A stretch of DNA of 64,000 nucleotides from Pseudomonas sp. P818 (GCF_000418555.1 NZ_ATKM01000005.1:62001-126000), one strand, 5' to 3'; positions 25,714-34,689 are shown, numbered from the stretch's first letter. A program made the numbers and translations. Notes: generated by a model not told the origin, from the sequence alone.

Positions 25714-27826
25714 TTAAAAGTCCTTGCACAGACGCAGGGCGTCGTAGATCGCCGCGTGGGTGTTGCGCTGGGCAACGCAGTCGCCGATGCGGAACAGCAG
25801 ATAGCCATCGCCCGGCTCGGACAGGCACGGCTGCGGCTTGATCGCGAACAGTGCCTCGACGTCGATCTGCCCCTTGTTGCGCGAGCCTTCCTTCAGTGCG
25901 TAGTACAGCGATTCGTCAGGACGTACGCCGTTCTCCACCACCACCTGGTCGACCACGCGCTCTTCCTTGGCGCCGGTGTATTCGTTCTCCAGCACGGCGA
26001 CCAGCTTGTCGCCCTCGCGGTAGACCTTCTCCAGCATTAGGTCGCCGGTCATGATGACTTCTTTCGGGTACAGGCTGCGGTAGTAGGTCGGGAAGCTGGT
26101 ACCACCGATGGCCACGCCCGGCTTGATATCGTCGGTGACGATCTCGACCTGCGCGCCCTTGTCGGCCAGGTAGTCGGCCACGGACATACCGGTGAACTCG
26201 CAGATGGTGTCGTACACCAGCACGTTCTTGCCCGGTGCAACCTTGCCCGAGAGCACGTCCCAGCTGCTCACCACCAGACCTTCTGCAGCGCCCCAGTGGT
26301 CGTTCTGCTCGAGGAACGGATGACCACCGTTGGCCAGGACGACGATGTCCGGACGCAGGTCGAGGATGCTCGCCTCGTCGGCACCGGTGCCCAGGCGCAG
26401 GTCGATGCCCAGACGCGCCAGCTCCAGCTGGTACCAGCGGGTGATACCGGCGATCTGGTCACGCTGCGGTGCGCGGGCGGCGATGGTGATCTGCCCGCCA
26501 AGCTGGTCCTGCTTCTCGAACAGGGTCACGTCGTGGCCGCGCTCGGCGGCAACGCGTGCAGCTTCCATACCGGCCGGGCCACCGCCGACGATCACCACCT
26601 TGCGCTTGGCACCGGTGGTCTTCTCGATGATGTGTGGCACGCCCATGTATTCACGGGAGGTGGCAGCGTTCTGGATGCACAGTACGTCCAGGCCCTGATA
26701 CTGGCGGTCGATGCAGTAGTTGGCGCCGACGCACTGCTTGATCTGGTCGATCTGACCCATCTTGATCTTGGCGATCAGGTGCGGGTCGGCGATGTGCGCG
26801 CGGGTCATACCGACCATGTCCACGTAGCCGCCTTCGAGGATGCGCGTGGCCTGGTTCGGGTCCTTGATGTTCTGTGCGTGCAGCACCGGCACCTTGACCA
26901 CTTCCTTGATCCCGGCTGCCAGGTGCAGGAAGGGCTCCGGCGGGAAGCTCATGTTCGGAATGACGTTGGCCAGGGTGTTGTGCGTGTCGCACCCTGATCC
27001 AACGACCCCAATAAAATCGATCATGCCGGTGGCGTCGTAGTACGCCGCGATCTGCTTCATGTCTTCATGGGACAGACCGTCCGGGTGGAACTCGTCACCG
27101 GTGATGCGCATGCCCACGCAGAAGTCGTCGCCGACTTCCTTGCGCACGGCCTTGAGTACCTCCAGGCCGAACTTCATGCGACCCTCGAAGGTGCCGCCCC
27201 ATTCGTCGGTACGCTTGTTCACGCGCGGCGACCAGAACTGGTCGATCAGGTGCTGGTGCACGGCGGACAGCTCGACGCCGTCCAGGCCGCCTTCCTTGGC
27301 CCGGCGTGCGGCCTGGGCATAGTTACCGATGATGCGCCAGATTTCCTCGACCTCGATGGTCTTGCAGGTGGCGCGGTGTACGGGTTCACGGATGCCGGAC
27401 GGCGACATCAGGGTCGGCCAGTGATAGCCATCCCAACGCGAGCGACGGCCCATGTGGGTAATCTGGATCATGATCTTGGCGCCGTGCTTGTGCATGGCGT
27501 CAGCAAGATTTTGGAAGTGCGGAATGATACGGTCGGTGGACAGGTTCACCGAGCTCCACCACTGCTGCGGGCTGTCGATGGCGACCACCGACGAGCCTCA
27601 CCGAGCTCCACCACTGCTGCGGGCTGTCGATGGCGACCACCGACGAGCCGCCGCAGATGGCCAGGCCGATGCCGCCCTTGGCTTTCTCTTCGTAGTACTT
27701 GACGTAGCGCTCGGTGGTCATGCCGCCGTCGGTGGCATAGACCTCGGCGTGCGCGGTGGAGAGCACGCGGTTGCGGATGGTCAGTTTGCCGATCTGAATC
27801 GGCTGGAACATTGCTTCAAAAGCCAT
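25714..27826 (-). pseudogene. dgcA: Dimethylglycine demethylase DgcA, frameshifted by a 52-bp tandem duplication
   Basis: DgcA is an FMN/FAD and iron-sulfur oxidoreductase of the trimethylamine-dehydrogenase-like group that demethylates dimethylglycine. The start ATG at 27826 opens MAFEAMFQPIQIGKLTIRNR and runs to VAIDSPQQWWSSV. There the frame meets a second exact copy of the preceding 52 bp, changes phase and stops at 27500. The rest of the protein continues in another frame from NLSTDRIIPHFQNL to 25714: TIM-barrel stretch KIMIQITHMGRRSRWDGYHW, iron-sulfur cysteines CVGANYCIDRQ and CIQNAATSRE, and FAD motif VVIVGGGPAGMEAARVAAERG. Removing one copy gives exactly 686 residues. A GTG at 27588 could reinitiate a 624-residue protein lacking about 60 barrel residues. 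Real mutation and assembly error cannot be separated here. Confidence 0.9.
27546..27649. repeat. Perfect 52-bp direct tandem duplication inside dgcA
   Basis: Bases 27546-27597 and 27598-27649 are identical over all 52 positions (both start TCACCGAGCTCCACC and end CCACCGACGAGCC). Flanking bases do not extend the match, and I see no microhomology at the joints. Because 52 is not a multiple of three, the duplication shifts the dgcA frame by one. Confidence 0.97.
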
Positions 27827-27913
27827 TGCGGCACCCTCACGGAAAAGCGGCCTGGGGTCTTGTGGTCGGGAGGTGCTTCAGTAGCCTGAAACCCTCCCGC
27901 CTATCTTTGTTGT

Positions 27914-28444
27914 TTAGAGCGGTTTGACGCGGAACAGGCCGTGGTCGTGGCCTTCCTGCGAGGCACCGTAGACCTGCTCGGCGACGGTGCGAATGCTGCT
28001 GCCCTGAGCCTGCAGAATCTGGTCCATGGCGCCGGCGAACCAGCCGGTGAACATGTAGTCGACCGGGCGCCCGCACTTGCCGTACACGTAAACGAAGGCC
28101 GAGTGATCCAGGCGCACCTCGCAGGTACCGGCCTCGAGGTCGATGGACTGTATCTTGAACAGACCCCAGCCGCGCTGCGACAGGCGCTTCATGTAGTGCT
28201 CGAACACCGCCACGCCGGACAGGCCATGGCACTCGGCTTCCTTCTCGCACCAGTGCCAGGCGGACTTGTAGCCGGCCTTGTAGAGAATCTCGGCGTACTT
28301 CTCGGCGCCGAGCACTTCCTCGATGCCGATATGGTTGTTGACGAAGAAATGCCGCGGTACGTAGAGCATCGGCAGGGCGTCGGTGGTCCAGACGCCGGTT
28401 TCGTCGTCGACCAGAATGGGCATTTCGGGGGCGTGGGTGGCCAT
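27914..28444 (-). CDS. Conserved dgcA-linked protein, probable DUF5943 / V4R-like
   Basis: A 176-residue soluble protein, no signal peptide or membrane segment. It starts MATHAPEMPILVDDETGVW and has several conserved-looking Cys and His positions: SAWHWCEKEAECHGLSG and YVYGKCGRPVDYMFTGWFAG. The middle resembles the V4R (4-vinyl reductase) small-ligand domain. From memory this belongs to a family named DUF5943 that always accompanies dgcA; I cannot confirm that here. It is in the same orientation 87 bp upstream of dgcA and downstream of the M19-like gene, so a role in dimethylglycine or betaine use is inferred. AGGAG precedes the ATG at 28444. Confidence 0.8.
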   Translation of the reverse strand: MATHAPEMPILVDDETGVWTTDALPMLYVPRHFFVNNHIGIEEVLGAEKYAEILYKAGYKSAWHWCEKEAECHGLSGVAVFEHYMKRLSQRGWGLFKIQSIDLEAGTCEVRLDHSAFVYVYGKCGRPVDYMFTGWFAGAMDQILQAQGSSIRTVAEQVYGASQEGHDHGLFRVKPL

Positions 28445-28470
28445 TTGTGGATAACTCCTGAGTTTGATCG

Positions 28471-28544
28471 GTAGGAGCGGCTTCAGCCGCGAAGCTCAAG
28501 GCACACCGCCCTGCGGGACGGATCGCGGCTGAAGCCGCTCCTAC
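28471..28544. repeat. REP-like inverted repeat, family B
   Basis: GTAGGAGCGGCTTCAGCCGCGAAGC faces GATCGCGGCTGAAGCCGCTCCTAC. It occupies most of the gap between the M19-like gene and the DUF5943-like gene and can form a long hairpin. Confidence 0.85.
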
Positions 28545-28565
28545 ATGAATTGGATTGAAAAGGAC

Positions 28566-29543
28566 TTACTCGCCCCAGACGTCGGCCAGTACGCGCACCC
28601 AGTTCTCGCCCATGATCTTGCGCACCACGCGCTCGGAATGGCCGCGCTTGAGCAGGGTTTCGGTGAGGTTGGGGAACTCGCCGACGGTACGGATACCCAG
28701 CGGGTTGATGATCTTGCCGAAGTTGGTCAGGCGGCGGGCGTAGCCCTTGTCGTGGGTCAGGTATTCGAAGAATTCCTTGCCGTGACCCTGAGTGAAGTCG
28801 GTACCGATGCCGATGGCGTCTTCACCGACGATGTTCATCACGTACTCGATGGCTTCGGCGTAGTCGTCGATGGTCGAGTCGATGCCCTTGGCCAGGAACG
28901 GCGCGAACATGGTCACGCCGACGAAGCCGCCGTGGTCGGCGATGAACTTCAGTTCCTCGTCGGACTTGTTGCGCGGGTGCTCTTTCAAGCCGGAAGGCAG
29001 GCAGTGGGAGTAGGTCACCGGCTTCTTCGACTCGAGGATGACTTCCTCGGAAGTCTTGCTGCCGACGTGGGACAGGTCGCACATGATGCCCACGCGGTTC
29101 ATCTCGGCGACGATCTCGCGGCCGAAGCCGGACAGGCCACCGTCACGCTCGTAGCAGCCGGTGCCGATCAGGTTCTGGGTGTTGTAGCACATCTGCACGA
29201 TGCCCACGCCGAGCTGCTTGAACACCTCGACGTAGCCAATCTGGTCCTCGAACGCATGGGCGTTCTGGAAACCGTAGATGATGCCGGTCTTGCCCTGTTC
29301 CTTGGCCTTGCGGATGTCGGCGGTGGTGCGTACCGGCATCACCAGGTCGCTGTTCTCGCGGATCAGCTTGCTGCTGGCGGCGATGCTGTTGACGGTGGCC
29401 TGGAAACCTTCCCACACCGACACGGTGCAGTTGGCGGCGGTCAGGCCGCCTTTGCGCATGTCTTCGAACAGTTCGCGGTTCCACTTGGCAATGATCAGAC
29501 CGTCGATGACGATGCTGTCGGCGTGCAATTCGGCTGGGCTCAT
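28566..29543 (-). CDS. Membrane dipeptidase (peptidase M19) homologue of the dgc locus
   Basis: A 325-residue cytoplasmic protein of the M19 renal-dipeptidase family, here heading the minus-strand dgc series. Two histidine positions typical of the zinc site are kept, in CDLSHVG (H159) and YSHCLPSG (H180), followed by the typical EHPRNKSD, and D249 in GIGTDFTQGHG. The usual N-terminal HxD motif is absent (VIDGLIIAKWNRELF) and the usual bridging Glu region reads GFQNAHAFED. It may therefore bind metal differently or have another substrate than dipeptides. A homologue occupies the same place beside dgcA in other pseudomonads. No signal peptide or lipobox. Confidence 0.85.
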   Translation of the reverse strand: MSPAELHADSIVIDGLIIAKWNRELFEDMRKGGLTAANCTVSVWEGFQATVNSIAASSKLIRENSDLVMPVRTTADIRKAKEQGKTGIIYGFQNAHAFEDQIGYVEVFKQLGVGIVQMCYNTQNLIGTGCYERDGGLSGFGREIVAEMNRVGIMCDLSHVGSKTSEEVILESKKPVTYSHCLPSGLKEHPRNKSDEELKFIADHGGFVGVTMFAPFLAKGIDSTIDDYAEAIEYVMNIVGEDAIGIGTDFTQGHGKEFFEYLTHDKGYARRLTNFGKIINPLGIRTVGEFPNLTETLLKRGHSERVVRKIMGENWVRVLADVWGE

Positions 29544-29708
29544 CAGGCTTGTCCCCTAATACTGGCGCGCCGAGTCGGCTGTCGGCGCTTTGGGGAGAGC
29601 TTATCCCCGGGGGGCTGGGCGACCCGGTACAAAAACGACTGGGGGTTTGCCGAAAGCGTCAAGCCGAGGTCGCGAACGGATATGTTCGCCCCGCGCACCT
29701 CATCACCT

Positions 29709-29768
29709 GTAGGAGCGGCTTTAGCCGCGATCGTTGACGGCGAGCTTCGCGGCTGAAGCCGCTCCTAC
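29709..29768. repeat. REP-like inverted repeat, family B
   Basis: GTAGGAGCGGCTTTAGCCGCGA and TTCGCGGCTGAAGCCGCTCCTAC form an almost perfect hairpin 14 bp past the stop of cdhR (minus strand). It could act as its 3' boundary, though no T-run follows. Confidence 0.85.
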
Positions 29769-29782
29769 GGGCAGTCGTGCAT

Positions 29783-30727
29783 TCAGGCTGGTCGCTCGTG
29801 GCGGTCCTGGCTGGGGCTGGCGGCGAAGCGCCTGCGATAGCAGCGCGAGAAGTAGGAGGCCGACTCGAAGCCGCACGCCAGGCTCACCTCCATTACGCTG
29901 AGGTCGCTCTGGCGCAGCAACTGGCGCGCCTTGTCCAGGCGCAGCTCGAGGTAGAAGGCCGATGGCGTGGTGTCCAGATGATGGCGAAACAGGCGTTCCA
30001 GCTGACGCACGCTGATGCCCACCTGAGCGGCCAGCGTCTCGCTGGATAGCGGCTGCTCGCACTGGCGCTCCATTTCGCCGATCACCCGCACCAGTTTCTT
30101 GTTGTGCAGGTCGTAGCGGCTGGCCACCTGCATGCGCTGGTGATCCAGGCGGGTGCGTATACGGCTGACCACGAACTGTTCCGACACCTGCACCGCCAGC
30201 GCCTCGCCGTACTCCTGACCGATCAGCCCCAGCATCAGATCCAGGCTGCTGGTGCCGCCTGCGCTGGTGATGCGCTTGCCGTCGATCTCGAACAGTTCCT
30301 GGGTTACCAGTAGTGCCGGGTAGCGTTCGCGAAAGGCATCGATGGCTTCCCAGTGCAGAGTCAGGCGCTGGTGCTGGAACAGCCCGGCCTCGGCCAGTAC
30401 GAAGCTGCCGGTATCGATGCCGCCGAGCACCGCCAGTTCGGGCTCGCGCCGTTGCAGCCAGTGCGCCAGGTGATGGTCGTAGTGCGCCAGTGGCTCGAAA
30501 CCGGCCACCACGAACAGGGCGCGGGTGGCGTGTGGCAGTTCCAGCGCGCCATCGACGTTCAGCGACATGCCGTTGCTCGCCTGCACGGCGTCACCGTCCT
30601 GGCTGAGCAGGCGCCAGCGATACAGCTCGCCACGAAAGCGGTTGGCCACGCGCAGCGGCTCGATGGCCGACATCAGGCCCATCATGGAAAAACCGGGCAG
30701 TAGCAGGAAGCAGAAGGTCTGGGGCAT
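29783..30727 (-). CDS. cdhR: AraC-family carnitine regulator CdhR
   Basis: CdhR is the carnitine-responsive activator of the caiX-cdhCAB genes and a relative of GbdR. The 314-residue product has the GATase1-like domain (TFCFLLLPGFSMMGLMSAIE, SFVLAEAGLFQHQRLTLHWE) and a C-terminal AraC domain (ETLAAQVGISVRQLERLFRH, SVMEVSLACGFESASYFSRC). The frame is open 23 codons upstream through a REP-like element; the ATG at 30727 (MPQTFCFLL) fits the family. Its ribosome site is poor, suggesting low expression. It is divergent from caiX, the standard arrangement for this regulator. Confidence 0.92.
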   Translation of the reverse strand: MPQTFCFLLLPGFSMMGLMSAIEPLRVANRFRGELYRWRLLSQDGDAVQASNGMSLNVDGALELPHATRALFVVAGFEPLAHYDHHLAHWLQRREPELAVLGGIDTGSFVLAEAGLFQHQRLTLHWEAIDAFRERYPALLVTQELFEIDGKRITSAGGTSSLDLMLGLIGQEYGEALAVQVSEQFVVSRIRTRLDHQRMQVASRYDLHNKKLVRVIGEMERQCEQPLSSETLAAQVGISVRQLERLFRHHLDTTPSAFYLELRLDKARQLLRQSDLSVMEVSLACGFESASYFSRCYRRRFAASPSQDRHERPA

Positions 30728-30756
30728 TCGGTTCACGGCTTCGGTGCAGGGTGCTG

Positions 30757-30778
30757 GTAGCCCGGATGCAATCCGGGG
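30757..30778. repeat. Single REP-like hairpin, family A, in the cdhR-caiX interval
   Basis: GTAGCCCGGATGCAATCCGGGG, one half of the family A element, lies 30 bp upstream of the cdhR start. The rest of the 273-bp divergent interval must hold the cdhR and caiX promoters and the CdhR site; I cannot pick out the operator. Confidence 0.7.
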
Positions 30779-31000
30779 GGAATTCCGTATCGGCATGCCG
30801 GGAGATTAATACGCCATCATCGCTCTTGTACTCGAAAGTGGTCGGATAAGGTCAACAAACAGTCGTTCAAATGCGAATTTCGCCGTCTTGTCGAGCGTAA
30901 GGTGCTTTCATCGGGAGACGAAGATTCCCGAGCACGGTGGGGGCTTAAAGCCTCTAGAAGAACGAAATAGAACCGCTGTGACACGATGAGGAGCACCCAG

Positions 31001-31933
31001 ATGAAAGGTCTTACCGCACTGGCCGCGTGCTGCACCCTGAGCCTGTTCAGTACCTCCCTGCTGGCCGACGACGCCAGTTGCAAGAATGTCCGCATCGGCG
31101 CCGTCGGCTGGACCGATGTGGTCGCCACCACCGCCGTCGCCAGCGAGCTGCTGAGCGGCCTCGGCTACGAAACCAAGCAGACCCAGGCGTCGCAACAGAT
31201 CATCTTCGCCGGTATCCAGAAGGGGCAGATCGATGCCTTCCTCGGCTACTGGAAGCCGATCATGGACGACAACATCAAACCCTTCCTCGATGCCGGTGCG
31301 GTCAAGGTCGCGGCCGAACCGTCGCTGGATGACGCCGTGGCCGTGCTCGCCGTGCCCAGCTACACCGCCGACAAGGGCCTGAAGACCCTGGCCGACATCG
31401 CCAAATTCAAGGACGAGCTGGACGGCAAGATATACGGTATCGAGGCCGGCTCCGGGGCCAATACGGCGATCCAGAAGATGATCGATTCCAACCAGTTCGG
31501 TCTCGGCGGCTTCAAATTGGTGGAGTCCAGCGAGGCCGGCATGCTGGCCGCCGTTGGCCGAGCCGTGCGCAATGAGAAACCCGTGGTGTTCTTCGGCTGG
31601 AAACCACATCCGATGAACCTGTCCATGCAGATCACCTACCTCACCGGCACCGAAGATGTGTTCGGCCCCAACGACGGTGCCGCCACGGTTTCCACCGTGA
31701 CCGCACCGGATTACGCCGAACGCTGCCCCAATGCCAACCGCCTGCTGACCAACCTGCGTTTCACCAGTCAGCAGGAGGCCGAGCTGATGCAGCCGATCAT
31801 GGATCGCAAGCCGGCCGCACAGGTGGCGCGTGACTGGATCAAGGCCAACCCGCAGGTGGTCGAGACATGGCTCGAGGGCGTCACCACCCTGGACGGCAAG
31901 CCCGCCAACGCCGCGCTGGTCGCCGGTAACTGA
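31001..31933 (+). CDS. caiX: Carnitine ABC transporter substrate-binding protein
   Basis: CaiX is the carnitine-specific periplasmic binding protein that works with CbcWV. The 310-residue product has signal peptide [22 protein letters not shown]. It shares [27 protein letters not shown] and [10 protein letters not shown] with CbcX. Where CbcX has Tyr in KYTLAVP, CaiX has AVAVLAVP, so one aromatic-box position is lost, which may relate to binding the bulkier carnitine. GAGGAG lies before the ATG at 31001; the upstream ATG at 30986 is less suitable. It heads the caiX-cdhC-cdhA-cdhB series, divergent from cdhR. No dedicated permease is present. Confidence 0.92.
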   Translation: MKGLTALAACCTLSLFSTSLLADDASCKNVRIGAVGWTDVVATTAVASELLSGLGYETKQTQASQQIIFAGIQKGQIDAFLGYWKPIMDDNIKPFLDAGAVKVAAEPSLDDAVAVLAVPSYTADKGLKTLADIAKFKDELDGKIYGIEAGSGANTAIQKMIDSNQFGLGGFKLVESSEAGMLAAVGRAVRNEKPVVFFGWKPHPMNLSMQITYLTGTEDVFGPNDGAATVSTVTAPDYAERCPNANRLLTNLRFTSQQEAELMQPIMDRKPAAQVARDWIKANPQVVETWLEGVTTLDGKPANAALVAGN

Positions 31934-32031
31934 AACCCCGGCGCAGGGCTAGCTGGCGCCGATTTCCCTCTTTGTTTAGCGCCTGCGGCCTGGCCGTCGG
32001 CACTAGTTCGCCCCTGGAAAGGACAATCGAA

Positions 32032-32916
32032 ATGAATTACGAGGTTATCGTCACCTGTGCGGTGACCGGCGCTGGCGACACCGTCGGCAAGCACCCGGCC
32101 ATCCCGGTCACGCCCAAGGAAATCGCCGCCGCGGCCATCGAGGCAGCCAAGGCTGGCGCCACCGTTGCCCACTGCCATGTGCGCGACCCGCAAACCGGCA
32201 AGCCGAGCCGCAACGTGGCGCTGTACCGCGAGGTGGTCGAGCGCATCCGCGAGAGCGACACCGACGTGATCATCAACCTCACCGCCGGCATGGGCGGCGA
32301 TCTGGAAATCGGTCGCGGCGAGCAGCCACTGGAGTTCGGCGCCGGCACCGACCTGGTCGGCCCGCTGGAACGCCTGGCGCATGTCGAGGAGCTGCTGCCG
32401 GAAATCTGTACCCTGGACTGCGGCACCCTGAATTTCGGCGACGGCGACTTCATCTATGTCTCCACTCCGGCGCAGCTGCGTGCCGGCGCCAAACGCATCA
32501 CCGAGCTGGGGGTGAAGGCCGAGCTGGAAATCTTCGACACCGGCCACCTGTGGTTCGCCAAGCAGCTGCTCAAGGAGGGCCTGCTGGAAGACCCGCTGAT
32601 CCAGCTGTGCCTGGGCATTCCATGGGGCGCGCCGGCCGACACCACGACCATGAAGGCCATGGCCGACAACCTGCCGTCGGGCATCACCTGGGCCGGCTTC
32701 GGCATCGGCCGCATGCAGATGCCCATGGTCGCTCAGGCCATGCTGCTCGGCGGCAACGTGCGGGTCGGCCTGGAGGACAACATCTGGCTGGATCGTGGCG
32801 TACATGCCAGCAACGGCCAGTTGGTCGAGCGCGCCATCGAGATCATCGAGCGCCTCGGCGGCCGTGCCCTGACCCCGGCCGAAGGCCGCGAGAAGATGAA
32901 GCTCAAGCGCCGCTGA
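32032..32916 (+). CDS. cdhC: 3-dehydrocarnitine cleavage enzyme (BKACE family) CdhC
   Basis: CdhC uses acetyl-CoA to split 3-dehydrocarnitine into betainyl-CoA and acetoacetate. The 294-residue TIM-barrel product starts [20 protein letters not shown] and has the BKACE zinc site [15 protein letters not shown] (two His). The C-terminal metal and substrate region reads [20 protein letters not shown], with the Glu typical of the family. AAGGA at 9 bp supports the ATG at 32032 over the longer frame from 31972. It is the second gene of the carnitine operon, 98 bp after caiX and 140 bp before cdhA. Confidence 0.93.
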   Translation: MNYEVIVTCAVTGAGDTVGKHPAIPVTPKEIAAAAIEAAKAGATVAHCHVRDPQTGKPSRNVALYREVVERIRESDTDVIINLTAGMGGDLEIGRGEQPLEFGAGTDLVGPLERLAHVEELLPEICTLDCGTLNFGDGDFIYVSTPAQLRAGAKRITELGVKAELEIFDTGHLWFAKQLLKEGLLEDPLIQLCLGIPWGAPADTTTMKAMADNLPSGITWAGFGIGRMQMPMVAQAMLLGGNVRVGLEDNIWLDRGVHASNGQLVERAIEIIERLGGRALTPAEGREKMKLKRR

Positions 32917-32922
32917 CGATTT

Positions 32923-32964
32923 CTCCCCTCTCCCGCTTGCGGGAGAGGGGGGCGGGGGAGAGGG
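32923..32964. repeat. CCCCTCTCCCGC / GCGGGAGAGGGG hairpin (family D)
   Basis: A hairpin directly after the cdhC stop, related to the elements at 25609-25709, followed at once by a family A REP. Together they fill the cdhC-cdhA gap. Confidence 0.75.
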
Positions 32965-32982
32965 CGGATGCCCAGCGCTCCC

Positions 32983-33044
32983 GTAGCCCGGATGTAATCC
33001 GGGGCATTCCCCAACGCCAATTTCCCGGATTGCATCCGGGCTAC
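32983..33044. repeat. REP-like inverted repeat pair, family A, between cdhC and cdhA
   Basis: GTAGCCCGGATGTAATCCGGGG opposes TCCCGGATTGCATCCGGGCTAC, nearly the same as 44727-44786. It ends 12 bp before the cdhA start codon, so the cdhA ribosome site (GGAG) lies directly beside the hairpin foot. Confidence 0.85.
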
Positions 33045-33056
33045 CGGAGTTCAACC

Positions 33057-34022
33057 ATGACCTTCGTTACCGATATCAAGACCTTCGCCGCCCTCGGCAC
33101 CGGCGTGATCGGCGCCGGCTGGATCGCCCGCGCCCTGGCCCACGGCCTCGACGTGATCGCCTGGGACCCGGCGCCCGGCGCCGAGGCCGCGCTGCGCGCG
33201 CGCCTAGCCAATGCCTGGCCGGCGCTGCAGCAGCAGGGCCTGGCCCCGAGCGCCTCGCTGGGGCGCCTGCGCTTCGTGGACAGCATCGAGGACTGCGTGC
33301 GCGATGCCGATTTCATCCAGGAAAGCGCCCCCGAGCGCTTCGACCTCAAATGCGAGCTGCACGCCAAGATCAGCGCCGCCGCGCGCCCCGAGGTGCTGAT
33401 CGGCTCCAGTACCTCGGGCCTGCTACCCAGTGAGTTCTACGCAGATGCCACGCATCCCGAGCGCTGCGTGGTCGGCCACCCGTTCAACCCGGTCTATCTG
33501 CTGCCGCTGGTGGAGGTGGTGGGTGGTGTGAAGACCGCGCCCGAGGCGGTGCGGGCCGCCATCGAGGTATACCAGTCACTGGGCATGCGCCCGCTGCATG
33601 TGCGCAAGGAGGTGCCGGGCTTTATCGCCGACCGTCTGCTTGAGGCGCTGTGGCGCGAGGCGCTGCACCTGGTCAACGACGGTGTGGCGAGCACCGGCGA
33701 GATCGACGATGCGATCCGCTTCGGTGCCGGCCTGCGTTGGTCGTTCATGGGCAGCTTTCTCACCTACACCCTGGCCGGTGGCCCGGCTGGCATGCGCCAC
33801 TTCATGGCGCAGTTCGGCCCGGCGCTGAAGCTGCCCTGGACGTACCTCGAGGCACCGGAGCTGACCGAGGGGCTGATCGACGCAGTGGTCGAGGGCACAG
33901 CCGAGCAGCAGGGCGAACGCAGCCTGGATGCCCTGGAGCGCTATCGCGACGATTGCCTGCTGGCGGTGCTGGAGGCGATCCGCCAGACCAAGGCCAGGCA
34001 CGGCTTCGAGTTCGCCGAGTAA
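33057..34022 (+). CDS. cdhA: L-carnitine 3-dehydrogenase
   Basis: CdhA oxidises L-carnitine to 3-dehydrocarnitine with NAD+, the first step of aerobic carnitine breakdown. The 321-residue product belongs to the 3-hydroxyacyl-CoA dehydrogenase family: NAD motif [18 protein letters not shown] at the N terminus, [12 protein letters not shown], and the catalytic-His segment [16 protein letters not shown], then the helical dimer domain ([18 protein letters not shown]). The open frame extends far upstream through the REP and cdhC; the ATG at 33057 has GGAG before it and gives the correct family length. It is the third gene of caiX-cdhC-cdhA-cdhB. Confidence 0.95.
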   Translation: MTFVTDIKTFAALGTGVIGAGWIARALAHGLDVIAWDPAPGAEAALRARLANAWPALQQQGLAPSASLGRLRFVDSIEDCVRDADFIQESAPERFDLKCELHAKISAAARPEVLIGSSTSGLLPSEFYADATHPERCVVGHPFNPVYLLPLVEVVGGVKTAPEAVRAAIEVYQSLGMRPLHVRKEVPGFIADRLLEALWREALHLVNDGVASTGEIDDAIRFGAGLRWSFMGSFLTYTLAGGPAGMRHFMAQFGPALKLPWTYLEAPELTEGLIDAVVEGTAEQQGERSLDALERYRDDCLLAVLEAIRQTKARHGFEFAE

Positions 34023-34100
34023 TCGAACCCTTCCCGGTGCGCACGGCGCACCCTACGGCCAGTTCCTGTCCAGCTCCCCTCTCCCATTTATGGGGCAAAA

Positions 34101-34130
34101 GCGGGAACAGCGAAGCACTGCTTCGCCCGC
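34101..34130. other. Hairpin in the cdhA-cdhB gap
   Basis: GCGAAGCA and TGCTTCGC form a perfect 8-bp stem around a single C (34110-34126), extended imperfectly by AACA/TGTT outside. It lies in the 184-bp gap before cdhB and has no T-run, so a role in mRNA stability is more likely than termination. Confidence 0.4.
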
Positions 34131-34206
34131 TGTTGCGACCTGAGCTCTGCGAAGGGCTGGGGCACAGAGTGGGGCCGGGGGGAGGGGCTTTTCAGGAGGC
34201 GTATGC

Positions 34207-34689
34207 ATGCTAGCCAAGCCAAGGACCACCCACCGCACCACCATCTCCCCTGACTGGGTCGACTACAACGGCCACCTGCGCGATGCCTTCTATCTGCTGA
34301 TCTTCAGCCACGCCACCGATGCGCTGATGGATATGCTGGGCCTGGACGAAGCTGGCCGTGCCCGCACCGGGCATACCCTGTACACCCTGGAATGCCACCT
34401 CAACTTCCTGGCGGAGGTGAAGGAGGGCGAAGCGGTGGAAGTGCGCACGCAATTGTTGGCACACGACACCAAGCGCCTGCATATCCACCACGCGCTGTAC
34501 CGACCTGGCGAGGCCGTCAGCCTCGCCCAAAGCGAGCAAATGCTGATGAACATCGACAGCGCCGCCGGCCACGCGGCACCGTTCGACGCTCAGGTGGCCG
34601 ACAGGGTCGCGCAGCTGGCCAGTGAGCATCAGGGGTTGCCACCGCCGGCGTGCGTTGGCCGGGTCATTGGCCTGCGCCGCGGTTCTTAG
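34207..34689 (+). CDS. cdhB: Betainyl-CoA thioesterase
   Basis: CdhB hydrolyses betainyl-CoA to glycine betaine and CoA, finishing conversion of carnitine to betaine. The 160-residue product is a single hotdog-fold domain: TTISPDWVDYNGHLRDAFYL with the 4HBT-type acid residue (D near YNGH), then LNFLAEVKEGEAVEVRTQLL and HIHHALYRPGEAVS. AGGAGG at 7 bp precedes the ATG at 34207; an ATG 4 bp earlier is out of frame. It is the last gene of the carnitine operon and convergent with the YkgJ-type gene, only 21 bp away. Confidence 0.9.
   Translation: MLAKPRTTHRTTISPDWVDYNGHLRDAFYLLIFSHATDALMDMLGLDEAGRARTGHTLYTLECHLNFLAEVKEGEAVEVRTQLLAHDTKRLHIHHALYRPGEAVSLAQSEQMLMNIDSAAGHAAPFDAQVADRVAQLASEHQGLPPPACVGRVIGLRRGS

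Noticed and set aside
27546..27649. 52-bp repeat considered as an insertion-sequence footprint or target duplication
   Set aside because: It is a direct tandem copy of dgcA coding sequence with nothing between the copies; no IS sequence or ends.
27837..28499. 220-codon minus-strand frame overlapping the DUF5943-like gene
   Set aside because: Arg- and Pro-rich alternative frame of the real gene at 27914-28444, starting inside a REP element.
8928..34689. Quaternary-ammonium region considered as a horizontally acquired island
   Set aside because: Composition and gene order match the known Pseudomonas core locus, and no integrase, att site or tRNA was found at its edges.
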